Numbered from the stretch's first letter, positions 23,397-33,814 are shown. The stretch: DNA of 64,000 nt from Bacteroidota bacterium (GCA_027622375.1 JAQCAB010000004.1:15001-79000), one strand, 5' to 3'. Notes: generated by a model not told the origin, from the sequence alone. Numbers and translations are program-made.

Positions 23397-26147
23397 TTAC
23401 TTCAACAACATCATTTTTTTAGATAATGATTTTTCTGAGGTTTCTATTTTATAAATATAAGTTCCGCTTGATAATTTTGATGCGTCAAAATTAATTGAAT
23501 GATATCCAGCTATTAATTCTTCATCTAAAATTAATGAAACCATTCTTCCCAATAAATCATAAATTTTTATTTTTACTTTTCCACTTAAGGGAATTCCAAA
23601 TTTAATTGAAGTTGTTGGATTAAATGGATTTGGATAATTATTTAAGAGTTCTAATTTTTGAGGAATTAAATTATTTTTTGACACATCAGGAGTTGAAACT
23701 AATCCATCAAACCAATTAAATACAGTTGTAATAGCTTTTCTTGAAGTAACCGTTAAATCTGCAACAGAGTCGGGTATTGCTTCAATTCCAAATGACCAGA
23801 ATAAAAGTTTTCCATTTGCAGTTTGATCTTTCCACCAAACACCACCAAATCCTCCCCCTTCAGCATCGTTCCATCTAAAAATTGGCATTGATCCATTATT
23901 ATTTAATTCATCAGGTGAAGTTTGATTGCCAATTGCGCCAATACCACCAAGTGTAATTTGGTTTAAAATTGCTCCCATTCCATTTGATTGAATACCAAAA
24001 AGAGTTCTGCCTAAAAATACATTTTTTGTAAATGAGCTTTTTAATAATCTGCTTGCAAGGGTGCTTTGTCTGATTGAAAAATCTTCAGCAATATTTTGCC
24101 CAGTTATAAAAACATTTCCACCACGTTTAATAAAATTAATTAATGAATCTCCCAACTCTTCTGAAATTATATTAGATTTTTTTATTCCTGAAAATAAAAT
24201 TAAAGTTTTACGATTCTTTAAACTCAAAGTTTGAAAATTTGAATTTGATTGAAGAAGCTCTCCCTCTTTTCCATAATTGGAAAGTATTTGTTCAATTTTT
24301 AAACTAACTGCAGTTGAGTTTGTTGTATCAGCATTTAATAATGCAATTTGTGGGAACCCAACCATTACATTCAGAGTAAATTTAAATACTTCTTCGGAGG
24401 ATGATACTTCAACATTTATATTTTTTCTTCCAGATAAAGAATTTGATTTTACTGAAATAATATTTTTATAAGTTGTCTCTGCAACTGCAAGCCCAGTTAC
24501 ATTTATTTTTAAATTTAAAGTAGTATCAATTAACAAATCATTTGATGCAGAAGTTATTTTAATATTTGCATTTGTTAAATCAACAGGATATGCATTTTCA
24601 ATTATTAATTTTAAATTTCCTTTTTCTCCTGCATCAACTCTTCCATTTTGATTTGATGTATCACTTTCTAAAAGTTCTGCTTTGATTGATGTTAAATATG
24701 GCCGCGTTCCAACATCGAACGATGCAGTCATAATTGTATCTTTATTACTAATTTTACGAATTCCAACATAAGTTTGTTGGTTCAAATAATCTTTGCTGTT
24801 TGGATTTGAATATCCATCAAATGTTCTATTTGTAGATGAACCCGGGAATGGATCTCCAGCATCTCCTCTTACTGTTGAAGTATTTAATTGATGAAGTCCA
24901 TCTGCTTGCTCTAAATCAACAAGTCGGGCATTCTCATTTGCGTTGCTTGTTTTTGAATTATCGATATGCCAAATTAATAATCCCCCTTCAAATAAATATT
25001 TATCATACCCAAATTTTTGTCGGTTTTCGACTAAAAAATATTGACTTCCTGCTGAATTTCCTTTTGGATAAAATTTATAAATTTCGGGATATTTCTCAAC
25101 ATACTTAATTTGCTGATTAGGTATATAAGTAGTTATGATCTTTGGTACAACCCATCCCAATTTTTCTTTGCACCAAGCGCTAAATTGTGCTGGCGTTTCC
25201 TCGTGCCTACCATCTGCACCGTATGAACCACCAGACATAACACACCAATTTCCAACTCCAGCTGATGAATTATCGGTATCATATAAATCAGGTAATCCAA
25301 AAATATGACCAAGTTCATGCGCAAGTACACCAATTGGTTTCATTTGCCCCGAAGAATTATTGCTTCCTCTTAACTCTGGCTGAATGCAATAATCACCATC
25401 AATAATAACTGGTAGTCCATTTAAAGTATCGTTTGTAAGATAACGACCATTGGATAAAATTCGAGATACATCTATTAAAGTATCATTTGAACTTTTACGA
25501 GTTTTTAATCGATCACGAATATTCCAACGATGCGACCAAATATTATCAGCACCAGAAGCAGCATCAGCGCCAGAGTGATAAATTACTAAAAGTGTAACAT
25601 GCGCACCTTCAGCATCAACTTTTGAAACATATTTTCCATAGTCGATATTTTTATCTGCTTGAACCATTAAATCAATTGTAAAATCTCTTCCTCCATAACT
25701 AAGTCCGGCATTTCTTCCTCCATCTTTAACATAATAATCTTGTGTTCGAGGTAGTCGATACCAACCAATACATTCACCAGTCATAATTAATTGATTGTAA
25801 CTATTTTCTTTATAAAAATCAGTTACAGTCCCGGTCGCGTTTGGGCCACTAAATAATAATTGTTGAAATTGAGTAGTGGTATAAATTTCATTTTTATCAG
25901 AATATTTTCCAAATAGTACTGGCGCAAAAACTGTATCAGGTAAGATTTGATCGATTGCACGACTTCCATATTTTTGAATTTGATCATGACGATTTCTAAA
26001 TTTTTCTGCCCAATATCCCCCAGAATAACTTTTTCTGATCTCATCCATTAGCTGCATTTGTTTTGCAGTCGGCTTAATATTTTTTTGAGGAATTATTGCA
26101 AAAAGATTTAAATTAACAAGTAAACAAACGAGTAATACTTTTTTCAT
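23397..26147 (-). CDS. M6-family metalloprotease with T9SS sorting domain
   Basis: A 916-residue secreted zinc protease (immune inhibitor A-like M6 family). Signal peptide about 1-18; catalytic HELGH at 277-281 in AHELGHIFGLPDLYD, with the downstream VMSGGSYG Met-turn region; then beta-sandwich regions and a DUF-like Rossmann segment (VFITGQNI). The C-terminus is a type A T9SS sorting domain: NNYPNPFNPTTSIKF, KIYDLLGRMV, and a final KKMMLLK. A frame extension to a TTG at 26156 exists, but the ATG at 26147 starts an ideal signal peptide and is preferred. It lies just past the PorV operon terminator. Confidence 0.92.
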   Translation of the reverse strand: MKKVLLVCLLVNLNLFAIIPQKNIKPTAKQMQLMDEIRKSYSGGYWAEKFRNRHDQIQKYGSRAIDQILPDTVFAPVLFGKYSDKNEIYTTTQFQQLLFSGPNATGTVTDFYKENSYNQLIMTGECIGWYRLPRTQDYYVKDGGRNAGLSYGGRDFTIDLMVQADKNIDYGKYVSKVDAEGAHVTLLVIYHSGADAASGADNIWSHRWNIRDRLKTRKSSNDTLIDVSRILSNGRYLTNDTLNGLPVIIDGDYCIQPELRGSNNSSGQMKPIGVLAHELGHIFGLPDLYDTDNSSAGVGNWCVMSGGSYGADGRHEETPAQFSAWCKEKLGWVVPKIITTYIPNQQIKYVEKYPEIYKFYPKGNSAGSQYFLVENRQKFGYDKYLFEGGLLIWHIDNSKTSNANENARLVDLEQADGLHQLNTSTVRGDAGDPFPGSSTNRTFDGYSNPNSKDYLNQQTYVGIRKISNKDTIMTASFDVGTRPYLTSIKAELLESDTSNQNGRVDAGEKGNLKLIIENAYPVDLTNANIKITSASNDLLIDTTLNLKINVTGLAVAETTYKNIISVKSNSLSGRKNINVEVSSSEEVFKFTLNVMVGFPQIALLNADTTNSTAVSLKIEQILSNYGKEGELLQSNSNFQTLSLKNRKTLILFSGIKKSNIISEELGDSLINFIKRGGNVFITGQNIAEDFSIRQSTLASRLLKSSFTKNVFLGRTLFGIQSNGMGAILNQITLGGIGAIGNQTSPDELNNNGSMPIFRWNDAEGGGFGGVWWKDQTANGKLLFWSFGIEAIPDSVADLTVTSRKAITTVFNWFDGLVSTPDVSKNNLIPQKLELLNNYPNPFNPTTSIKFGIPLSGKVKIKIYDLLGRMVSLILDEELIAGYHSINFDASKLSSGTYIYKIETSEKSLSKKMMLLK

Positions 26148-26161
26148 AATTTTCAATATAT

Positions 26162-26192
26162 AAAAAAAAGGGGCAATTTTTCAATTGCACCC
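26162..26192 (-). terminator. Rho-independent terminator of the TonB receptor/T9SS/PorV operon
   Basis: On the minus strand GGGTGCAATT pairs with AATTGCCCC around a short loop (26192-26170) and is followed by eight T (26169-26162). It lies about 30 nt beyond the stop of the PorV-like gene and before the M6 protease start. Confidence 0.85.
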
Positions 26193-26222
26193 TCTTAATA
26201 ATTTTTATTTAGTTTTTTTTAA

Positions 26223-27323
26223 TTAAAAAAATACGTTGATACCGATAGTTTGAATTCCACCACTAAATATTTTTGTGGAAGAATAAGAATAATCAATTCC
26301 AACAGCTGTACCACCACCAAGTTCATAATTTATGCCCATGCCCATTGTAAAGCCATAAATATAATCATCAATTTTATCTCCAGTTGAAAGGGTTTTTTGT
26401 GATTTTCCATCTTGCATGCTGTAACCAAATCTACCAGAAACAAAATTTGCATAATCAATTTCAACACCGTAACGGAAAATATCATTTCCAAAATTACTAT
26501 TTTGGAAAGCTGCACAAATTGTTAAATCCATATCAGATATAATATTTGAGTTATAAGCAACGCCTAATTCAAAAGTTGCAGGTAATTCAAAACTTTGCGA
26601 GATGTAACGCACTGGCATTGGTTGAGCATCTTTTTCGGTTGCGTTAGGTGGAGTAATTGTTTCTTCTAAATCACTTCCATTATATGTCATTTCGGGACCA
26701 ATATTTTTTAATACAACTCCAAAACTTAATCCTTTAAAAGTCCCTTCTTGTGTTACATTATAATTTACACCTGCATCAATTGCAAAACCATTAGCAGAAG
26801 TTCGGACAATTTTTTCACTTATATATTTTCCAGTTACTCCAACAGAAATTCTATCTGTTAAAGATTTTGAATAAGTGATTCCCAGTGTATAATAATTTGG
26901 AGAATATGTTGAACCAGTTCCATCTGGGAAATCAGTTGTTGTAACTGGTATCTCACCAAACGAAATTGATTTCAAAGTTAATCCGATTGTTCCAATATCT
27001 CCCGAATTAAATCCAACCCCAAAATAACTTACACCCAAATCTCCCAAATAGTCTGTATTTGAGAAAAATGCTTCTGCGTTTGTTCCGCTAACACCACCTG
27101 CAAGACCAGCTGGATTCCAATGTATTGCATCAATTCCTTTTACAATAGAAATACCAGATCCTGAAAGTGAACTTCCACGACCACCAACGGGTAATAATAA
27201 TTGAGTTGCGCCAGCTTGTCCTCGTTTTGCCGGATTGCCTGCAAAAAGTTGAGCATCAATTAATAAAATTGATAAAATAAAAATTAAAATAAATTTCATT
27301 TTTTTATAAAATAAGTTTTTCAT
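26223..27323 (-). CDS. PorV/PorQ-family outer-membrane protein
   Basis: A 366-residue protein of the PorV/PorQ (UPF0164) family, 14-strand outer-membrane barrels. PorV in T9SS shuttles substrates from the translocon to the attachment complex. Signal peptide about 9-29; the mature start has the family pattern GQAGATQLLLPVGGRGSSLSGSG...GIDAIHWNPAGLA; the end is GIQTIGINVFF. A GGAGG site overlapping the upstream stop sits 8 nt before ATG 27323 and supports that start, giving a gap of 2 nt and likely coupled translation. Many paralogues exist in this lineage; whether this is the general PorV or one dedicated to its neighbour is open. Confidence 0.88.
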   Translation of the reverse strand: MKNLFYKKMKFILIFILSILLIDAQLFAGNPAKRGQAGATQLLLPVGGRGSSLSGSGISIVKGIDAIHWNPAGLAGGVSGTNAEAFFSNTDYLGDLGVSYFGVGFNSGDIGTIGLTLKSISFGEIPVTTTDFPDGTGSTYSPNYYTLGITYSKSLTDRISVGVTGKYISEKIVRTSANGFAIDAGVNYNVTQEGTFKGLSFGVVLKNIGPEMTYNGSDLEETITPPNATEKDAQPMPVRYISQSFELPATFELGVAYNSNIISDMDLTICAAFQNSNFGNDIFRYGVEIDYANFVSGRFGYSMQDGKSQKTLSTGDKIDDYIYGFTMGMGINYELGGGTAVGIDYSYSSTKIFSGGIQTIGINVFF

Positions 27324-27325
27324 TT

Positions 27326-30300
27326 TTATATCCTCCCTGGTCTTTCTTCAGGTTGAATTATAGCTAACTTCATAATCCTCATTCCAACCCCATCAATATT
27401 TATGTGAATTAAATACATTCCACTCGCAACAGGTAATCCATTTTCATTTCTTAAATCCCAATTAGCAGTTCCTTGATCTGTTACATTTGCATCGGTCAAA
27501 GTTTTTACTAACTCACCCGCTAAATTATAAATATTGAGATATAATTTTTGAGCTTTTGGTAACTTTGTAAAAGTTACCATTCGCTGTAATGGACTTGTTT
27601 CTCTATTATTATGTGCAAAATATGGATTTGGATAAACATTTATTTTATTCAACTCGCTTTTCATAGTGTCAAGATTATTTGAAACAGGTGCAGTTGTTAA
27701 AAAATTAAATGTTCTTGATGAATTTAAACGATAGTTTGGTGTAATAATAAATTTATCATTAGCGGAAAAAGTTGAAGCAGTTTCTAATTTTTTAATTTGT
27801 ATAATATAAAGCACATCAAGTTGATCAAGTTCACCGAGCAAATCTAAAGATTGTGTTGAATCATTTTTACTGTTTTTATAAAATGTTGAATTCGGATTGT
27901 AATCACTATTAAAGATTACAAGATATTCTTTTGCACCATCAGTATATGTTGTTGGATCCCATTTACCATCGATACTTCCACGACCAACATAAGTTTTTGG
28001 TGTAGTATTTGTATAAACAGAATCGTTCCATTCCATAAATGCAACATTTAATTGTCTATCTGCAGCGCTTCCATCAGTTTGATCAACTTCAAATGCTTGT
28101 AGATTAATAGTTCTCATATCTTGAAAAGGTGAGCCAACAGCTTTTTTAACTATAAATGATGTAAAAGATGGGTCTGCTACAGGGTTATCCAAAAAGACAT
28201 TCTTTTTTAAATTACCCACGTATCTAAATGCTTGTTGTGTTGCAGAAGTGCTGAACCTGATCTCAACTTTTTTTAGTTGATCAGCTGTAACTGTACTTTG
28301 TTTTCCTGTAAAACTTGCACCACGTGGATATACAACTCCACCATCAAACGCATCAAATCCTCCACCACCAGCACCTCCAAACCAAACATTTGCACTTGGT
28401 TTATATTCAACCCCTTTTGGAGTTTGAGAATCTCGTCTTGGTCCTGCATCTGGATTAATAATTTTAAGAATAAATCCATCACTCAATTTTTGATTATCAC
28501 CACCTGTAAAATCTGTAGAGTTTTTTATTAAAGTATCAAAACCAGAAGTACTTTTTGCTCTTAGTAAATTCCAACCAGTTACATTTGTACCAGTTCCGTT
28601 AAATGTAACTTTATACTTTGAATTTGTTAAAATGGTTGGTTGTAAAATTACTGCTCTTACCGCATCATCACCAGGTCTATCAGTTGATAAAACTTGACCA
28701 ATTGTAGTTGGTATTGAAGTCCCAATTGAAGTTAAAATTGGTGTTATATAATTACGACTACCAACACCAATAATTTCTTTTGCATTTTCTAGTACAAGTG
28801 GTAAAGTTCCTTTAACGCCGGGAGTTTTATTATATGCATAAGTTGTTAATGCAAAGTAATATTTTCTTCCAGGTATTAGTGGGCTTCCTGTTAAATAATC
28901 TTTATCAATTGTTGTATAATATTTTAGTCCGGTATCTTCACCGTAAGCAACTGGTAAGTTATATGGATTCCCTGTAATTGGATCTACTTGATAATCTTCA
29001 ATTAATTTTATGCCATCAACTAAATCGTAAGTAAATAATCTTTTCCATGGACCATTTTGTGATTGGCCTTGATATAAATTATATCCCTGAAATTCATATC
29101 CTTTGAAATTATATTTTTCAGATTTATCAGAATTTGTGCTCCAATCTATGACTATTTTATTCGGGAGTTCAGAAACTTTTACTGTCGGAAGTGGTGGCGC
29201 AGATGGAACTTGAAAATTATCATTAAAAGCATCTTGAGCGATTTTATCAGCTTGCTTTAAAGCAGTTATACTATTTAATCTGTCTGTGCCTTGCCCCATT
29301 ACGATTGCGCCAACAATTTCTTGTGTATCACCTTTTGCAAGTGTAAATGGACCGGTTGAAATCATAATTCTAACATCTTGCGGAGCAAAATTACCAAGTG
29401 GGAAGTTTGCTGGTAAATCACCAGTTCCAGTTACGGGATCGCCCGAGAAAAAGTATTTAATAATCCTTCCAGATGGATGAGTTACCCATTGATGAATTGT
29501 TCCTGCTTTTCCATTTAAATAATCATAAGCTTGTAAAATATAATCAGCATTTTTATCTGGTGGATCTTGTAATTGTGCAAACGTGCCATTGCAATAAACT
29601 ACAAAAGATGATGCTGGTAAATTTATTTTTCCCGGACGTCTTTGTCCATCAAATAATGCAAATGTATCTGTTGGTACATTTATCCAAGGATAAAGTTGTT
29701 TATATCTATCAATCGAAACACTTGGTCCTTGAAAAAAATCAAAACCTACTGCAGGTGGTTTTTCTCCATAACCATGAGTTGTTCCATCATTATTATCACC
29801 ATTATACAAATAACCTAAACTTAAAAGCGTATCAACACCAGGTAAATCGTCATTTGCATCGCCAAGATCAGGATCGCTCCACATTCCAATAAATACAGAA
29901 TCGTAATCGGCATCACTTTTATTTATAATTTTCCACTTCATAAACATAATATTGCCAAGTGCACCGGGCGAGTTAAAACTGAAATATAAATTTTGAATTT
30001 CAACACCCATTGGTTGCGAAGTACTTAAATTTGCATGACTCGATACAACAACATCATTTACAACACTCCACATTTGCTGATCACCATAGTATTTTACTTT
30101 ATCTATTCCTTTATCCCAAGTATTATTTCCATTCATATCAATAAATGGGGCGCCAAGATCTCCGGGCCACTCATTGTAATCAGTATTGTTTGTTGTGCCT
30201 GTTGTATCTTTTTTATTGGTTTTATACAAACGATATTTTGATTCTTTTGCTCGTTTAACAGGATTCGTATCCACATTTGTAGAAGTGTTGTAAGTTTCTA

Positions 30301-30655
30301 AAAGTGGGCCAGGTTGATATTCTGGAGTGTAATCCATATTTGAAATACGAATTTGTTTTGTTGGTCTGTGAACTCCACCCAACCAAATACCTGCTGTAAA
30401 TATAGGAGTTTTACCAGATCCTTTTGGCCATTCAAGACCAGAGTTTCCTGTTTTACGATAATCGCAATAAGGTCCTTCGGATGAAATTGTACAGTTCAAA
30501 GTATTCCCATCCAAAAATTTATATTCACTCACCATCATTTTTGGAGGTGTTGGTAGTGGCTTATTTTTTCCATTATTTTTTACATCACTCAAACCCGAGT
30601 TTGAAATAAATAAGATTGTAAAAACTGATATATAAAATTTTAATTTAAACTTCAT
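27326..30655 (-). CDS. Giant secreted protein with fibronectin-like and T9SS sorting domains
   Basis: An 1109-residue exported protein with a signal peptide (about 1-23). The first 450 residues describe a beta-rich domain rich in Gly, Asp and Trp; a fibronectin type III-like module follows near 490-640 (KIVIDWS..., GYNLYQG, PGRKYYFALTTYAYN). The C-terminal ~100 residues are a T9SS type A signal (INVYPNPYFAHN, LYLNIYNLAGELVKTL, GMYLIHI). Unlike usual domains it ends in a short Pro/Arg tail (ERPGRI). I recognise the architecture as common in Ignavibacteria-like genomes but know no function. It is the middle gene of the TonB receptor operon (gaps 16 and 2 nt). Confidence 0.85.
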   Translation of the reverse strand: MKFKLKFYISVFTILFISNSGLSDVKNNGKNKPLPTPPKMMVSEYKFLDGNTLNCTISSEGPYCDYRKTGNSGLEWPKGSGKTPIFTAGIWLGGVHRPTKQIRISNMDYTPEYQPGPLLETYNTSTNVDTNPVKRAKESKYRLYKTNKKDTTGTTNNTDYNEWPGDLGAPFIDMNGNNTWDKGIDKVKYYGDQQMWSVVNDVVVSSHANLSTSQPMGVEIQNLYFSFNSPGALGNIMFMKWKIINKSDADYDSVFIGMWSDPDLGDANDDLPGVDTLLSLGYLYNGDNNDGTTHGYGEKPPAVGFDFFQGPSVSIDRYKQLYPWINVPTDTFALFDGQRRPGKINLPASSFVVYCNGTFAQLQDPPDKNADYILQAYDYLNGKAGTIHQWVTHPSGRIIKYFFSGDPVTGTGDLPANFPLGNFAPQDVRIMISTGPFTLAKGDTQEIVGAIVMGQGTDRLNSITALKQADKIAQDAFNDNFQVPSAPPLPTVKVSELPNKIVIDWSTNSDKSEKYNFKGYEFQGYNLYQGQSQNGPWKRLFTYDLVDGIKLIEDYQVDPITGNPYNLPVAYGEDTGLKYYTTIDKDYLTGSPLIPGRKYYFALTTYAYNKTPGVKGTLPLVLENAKEIIGVGSRNYITPILTSIGTSIPTTIGQVLSTDRPGDDAVRAVILQPTILTNSKYKVTFNGTGTNVTGWNLLRAKSTSGFDTLIKNSTDFTGGDNQKLSDGFILKIINPDAGPRRDSQTPKGVEYKPSANVWFGGAGGGGFDAFDGGVVYPRGASFTGKQSTVTADQLKKVEIRFSTSATQQAFRYVGNLKKNVFLDNPVADPSFTSFIVKKAVGSPFQDMRTINLQAFEVDQTDGSAADRQLNVAFMEWNDSVYTNTTPKTYVGRGSIDGKWDPTTYTDGAKEYLVIFNSDYNPNSTFYKNSKNDSTQSLDLLGELDQLDVLYIIQIKKLETASTFSANDKFIITPNYRLNSSRTFNFLTTAPVSNNLDTMKSELNKINVYPNPYFAHNNRETSPLQRMVTFTKLPKAQKLYLNIYNLAGELVKTLTDANVTDQGTANWDLRNENGLPVASGMYLIHINIDGVGMRIMKLAIIQPEERPGRI

Positions 30656-30671
30656 AATATTTCCTTTTCAA

Positions 30672-33600
30672 TTAAAAATTAACTTGTAAACCAAGTTTAA
30701 CGATACGTGGCGAACCATAATTGCCTGGCGAATCTTGTAGATAATTATATAACTTAACTGCATCTTCACCATTTGTTTCGGCCCACGATTTTCCTGATTC
30801 TGTTGTAAACCAACCATCATCTACCGATGAACCAGTACCTGAATAAACTGCAACAAGATTTTTTTGGTTTAATAAATTTTGTACTATCATATAAATATTC
30901 ATTTTAAGTTGATTGTAGATTGTAAATGATTTATCAACTCTCAAATCAATTGTTGAGCTCCATGGACCTTGTGATGTATTTAAATTTTCATATGCAACTG
31001 GTGCATTTGTTCCTGAAAAAGAAAATGCTCCATCAATTTGGCTACGAGTAAATGGAAATCCACTTGAGAAATAATAAAGCGCATTTACTCCAAAATTTGA
31101 AAGTGGACGCATTCCCATAAATTCAGGACCTTCATCATTTTCAAAACGGTAATCTAAATTTACATTTCCGATATGTGTTCTATCAAAATCAGTTGGGGCA
31201 GGGATTACCGGGAAGTAGGGTTGATTGTTAAATGAGTTATCTTGCCATGCAATATTAAAATGAGATGAACTACTTGAACCAGTTGATGTTGCGCGAGAGA
31301 AAGTGTAAGATCCACGCAAAGCTAATCTGTTAATTCGTCTTAAAGTAAAATCTAAACTAAATCCTTTTGAAGTTCCAAAATCTCCATTTTCGGTTGCGAA
31401 GAATGAAGTTGTTTGCGAACCTGGTGCTGGGAAAATTACACGAATTACATGAAGGTCTTTTGTATCCTTATAATAGAATGTAACATTTGTTGAAGCAACA
31501 TCACCGAATTGTTGTTGAAAACCAACTTCGTATTGTGTTGTGCGTTCTGGTTTTAAATTCGGGTTTGGAAATCTGCGAGCATATCCACCTTGAAAATATT
31601 GTGCAGCTGTAGTTCGTGGATCATAATAATCGCCAAGCCGACCTTGTTGTATATATTTTCCATAGGTTGCATGGAAAACTGTTTTATCAGTAACGGGGAA
31701 AGAAAAACCAAATCGCGGGCTAAATTGTTCAAAAATTTCTTGATCTTGATAAGAACTATCAGCAACAATTTTTATTCCACCCAAATCATCAATACCAATT
31801 TTATCTAATTGTTTGTATTGTTTAGATCCGGGATCAAGTAAATCGTATCGCAAACCTAAATTCATAATTAAATCTTCAAACTCAAATTTATTTTGTAAGT
31901 ATAAAGCAGTGTAACCTGGTTTACGAGGTCCCTCTAAATCAGATAATTCTATTTTATCTTTATCTTCGTAACTGCCATCTGCTTTACGAAGTTTATCTGT
32001 AATTGAACCGCCATTAAATTCTTTTCCCCAAATATCATATCCATAAAATGAAACACCAACTTGATTATAAATAAACCAATCGGTTGCAGTTGGATATTGT
32101 TTACGCATTGAATATAAATTTAAAGCACTGATTGAGTATGTACGAATTGTGTAACCAATTTTTTCTGCACCAAGTTTTAATTCCCAATTGTTATTTATTT
32201 GATTCACATAATCTAATTTTCCAGTTATTTGCGATCTTACAATTTTGGAATAACCTGAGGGAATAGTTCCTGGCCATGAACCAGAAAATGAATTATATGA
32301 AAAGCTTGATGGATTGCGCGATGGTCCAATTAAAACTTCATTACCAGCTAAGTTTGGATTACCGTAGTTTTCAACATTATCCATCCAAATTGGGTCGCCT
32401 GATTCGGAGTTGAAACTATAACTATTAAGTTTTAAAGTTATAAACGAACTTGGGTTTATCAAATATGTTAAGTTACTATATAAAGTTTGGTCGGTTGAAG
32501 TTGATTTTGAAGTTCTAACATCATTACCGGCGTATCTTATTACTGATAAACTTTGTCCATATCCACCCCAACCTAAATTATTATTATATGAACCACCTAA
32601 TTTTAAATTAATATTTCCGAGGTCAACAAAAACATTTCCTTGCAAAGCCCAAGAATCTTGGCTAACACCACCTCGCGATCTTCCTCCATCATATTTAGAT
32701 TTGTTTAGTAAATTTGTTAAAAGAGTTCTGTTTCCACTTTTGCCAGTGGCAACAGGAGTAACACCACCGACAGAATCTTGATTTGTAACAATAAAATCTG
32801 CACCAATAATTTTAGTGCTATCAAATGTGATAGGGAAATTTATTCCATCCATAAAACTTGCACCTGAGCGATTAAAAATTCTTTGACCAGCTACAAAAAA
32901 ACGAATTGCATTACTTGTAATTGGTCCACCAATCGTCATTGCATATTCATTTAACCCATAAGAATATGCACCAAGTCTTTTTGATTCAGAATTTCCAAAG
33001 TCATCCGAAATAATTTCAAAACTTCCGTTGTAAGATGAAGCTCCTATACGTGTTGAAGTATTAACAACTCCAGACATTGCATTTCCATACTCTGCAGACA
33101 TGCCACCAATTTGAGATTGAACTTCTTCAATTGCATTACTTATAACATTTGCTGTCATTCTTCCGTTGATAGGATTATTAACAAGCACACCATCAACATA
33201 ATATGCAGTTTCTTCTGCACGACCACCGCGAACATAAAAATCACCACCTTGACTAACTACACCACTTGAAAGAGCAAAAACTTGAGTTACACCTCTTATT
33301 GGCATCTGTTGTAAAGCATCACCTGTAACAATTGCAATAGTATTTGTTTTACTTTTATTTATAAGTGGAGCTTCGCGAGTGATAATTACAGGACCAAGTT
33401 GAACAGCTTCGGATATAATTTTAAAATCTACACTCGTTGTCAAATCAACACTGACTTGAACGTTTGCAATACTTGTTGGCGCGTATCCAATAAAAGTTGC
33501 TTTTATAATATAAGTACCAGCGGGAATATTTAAAATAATGTACTGTCCGTCAACATCTGTAGTTGCGCCCCAAGAAGTTCCTTCAACAATAACAATCGCT

Positions 33601-33725
33601 GAAGGTAATGCTTCACCAGTTTGTGAATCAACAACTTTACCTCTGATTTTACCGGTGGGACCAGCTATTAAAAAAATAAAAGTTAAAAAAGTTAACGAAA
33701 GCACTTTTAAAGTGCGATTAATCAT
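30672..33725 (-). CDS. TonB-dependent receptor with carboxypeptidase-regulatory-like domain
   Basis: A 1017-residue outer-membrane receptor. After a signal peptide (about 1-24) comes a CarboxypepD_reg-like beta domain (GKIRGKVVDSQTGEALPSA), then a plug domain (about 105-215, with FYVRGGRAEETAYYVDGV) and a C-terminal 22-strand barrel ending VKLGLQVNF. Such receptors import bulky substrates using TonB/ExbBD energy. An in-frame ATG exists at 33737, but GGAGG lies 5 nt before the ATG at 33725, which also starts a cleaner signal peptide, so 33725 is chosen. It leads the three-gene operon. No SusD partner is present; the giant T9SS protein takes that position. Confidence 0.92.
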   Translation of the reverse strand: MINRTLKVLSLTFLTFIFLIAGPTGKIRGKVVDSQTGEALPSAIVIVEGTSWGATTDVDGQYIILNIPAGTYIIKATFIGYAPTSIANVQVSVDLTTSVDFKIISEAVQLGPVIITREAPLINKSKTNTIAIVTGDALQQMPIRGVTQVFALSSGVVSQGGDFYVRGGRAEETAYYVDGVLVNNPINGRMTANVISNAIEEVQSQIGGMSAEYGNAMSGVVNTSTRIGASSYNGSFEIISDDFGNSESKRLGAYSYGLNEYAMTIGGPITSNAIRFFVAGQRIFNRSGASFMDGINFPITFDSTKIIGADFIVTNQDSVGGVTPVATGKSGNRTLLTNLLNKSKYDGGRSRGGVSQDSWALQGNVFVDLGNINLKLGGSYNNNLGWGGYGQSLSVIRYAGNDVRTSKSTSTDQTLYSNLTYLINPSSFITLKLNSYSFNSESGDPIWMDNVENYGNPNLAGNEVLIGPSRNPSSFSYNSFSGSWPGTIPSGYSKIVRSQITGKLDYVNQINNNWELKLGAEKIGYTIRTYSISALNLYSMRKQYPTATDWFIYNQVGVSFYGYDIWGKEFNGGSITDKLRKADGSYEDKDKIELSDLEGPRKPGYTALYLQNKFEFEDLIMNLGLRYDLLDPGSKQYKQLDKIGIDDLGGIKIVADSSYQDQEIFEQFSPRFGFSFPVTDKTVFHATYGKYIQQGRLGDYYDPRTTAAQYFQGGYARRFPNPNLKPERTTQYEVGFQQQFGDVASTNVTFYYKDTKDLHVIRVIFPAPGSQTTSFFATENGDFGTSKGFSLDFTLRRINRLALRGSYTFSRATSTGSSSSSHFNIAWQDNSFNNQPYFPVIPAPTDFDRTHIGNVNLDYRFENDEGPEFMGMRPLSNFGVNALYYFSSGFPFTRSQIDGAFSFSGTNAPVAYENLNTSQGPWSSTIDLRVDKSFTIYNQLKMNIYMIVQNLLNQKNLVAVYSGTGSSVDDGWFTTESGKSWAETNGEDAVKLYNYLQDSPGNYGSPRIVKLGLQVNF

Positions 33726-33775
33726 AATTACCTCCATTTGAACAATCTCCAGTTTTTGGGAATATATTTTATTGC

Positions 33776-33814
33776 TTAAAACAATCGAAGCCCTCGGAAA
33801 ATCCGAAGGCTTCG
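33776..33814 (-). terminator. Terminator of the 614-residue T9SS protein gene
   Basis: A 13-bp stem with one wobble (33786-33798 with 33802-33814) and a 3-nt loop lies 34 nt past the stop of the gene at 33848-35692. On the minus strand it is followed by TTGTTTTAAG. It insulates that gene from the TonB receptor operon. Confidence 0.75.

Noticed and set aside
26148-26156. TTG at 26156 as start of the M6 protease
   Set aside because: The ATG three codons later begins an ideal signal peptide, and no Shine-Dalgarno favours the TTG.
28273-28531. Overlapping open frames on both strands in the 1109-residue protein gene
   Set aside because: Low-complexity shadows of the main frame, without start signals or recognisable protein features.
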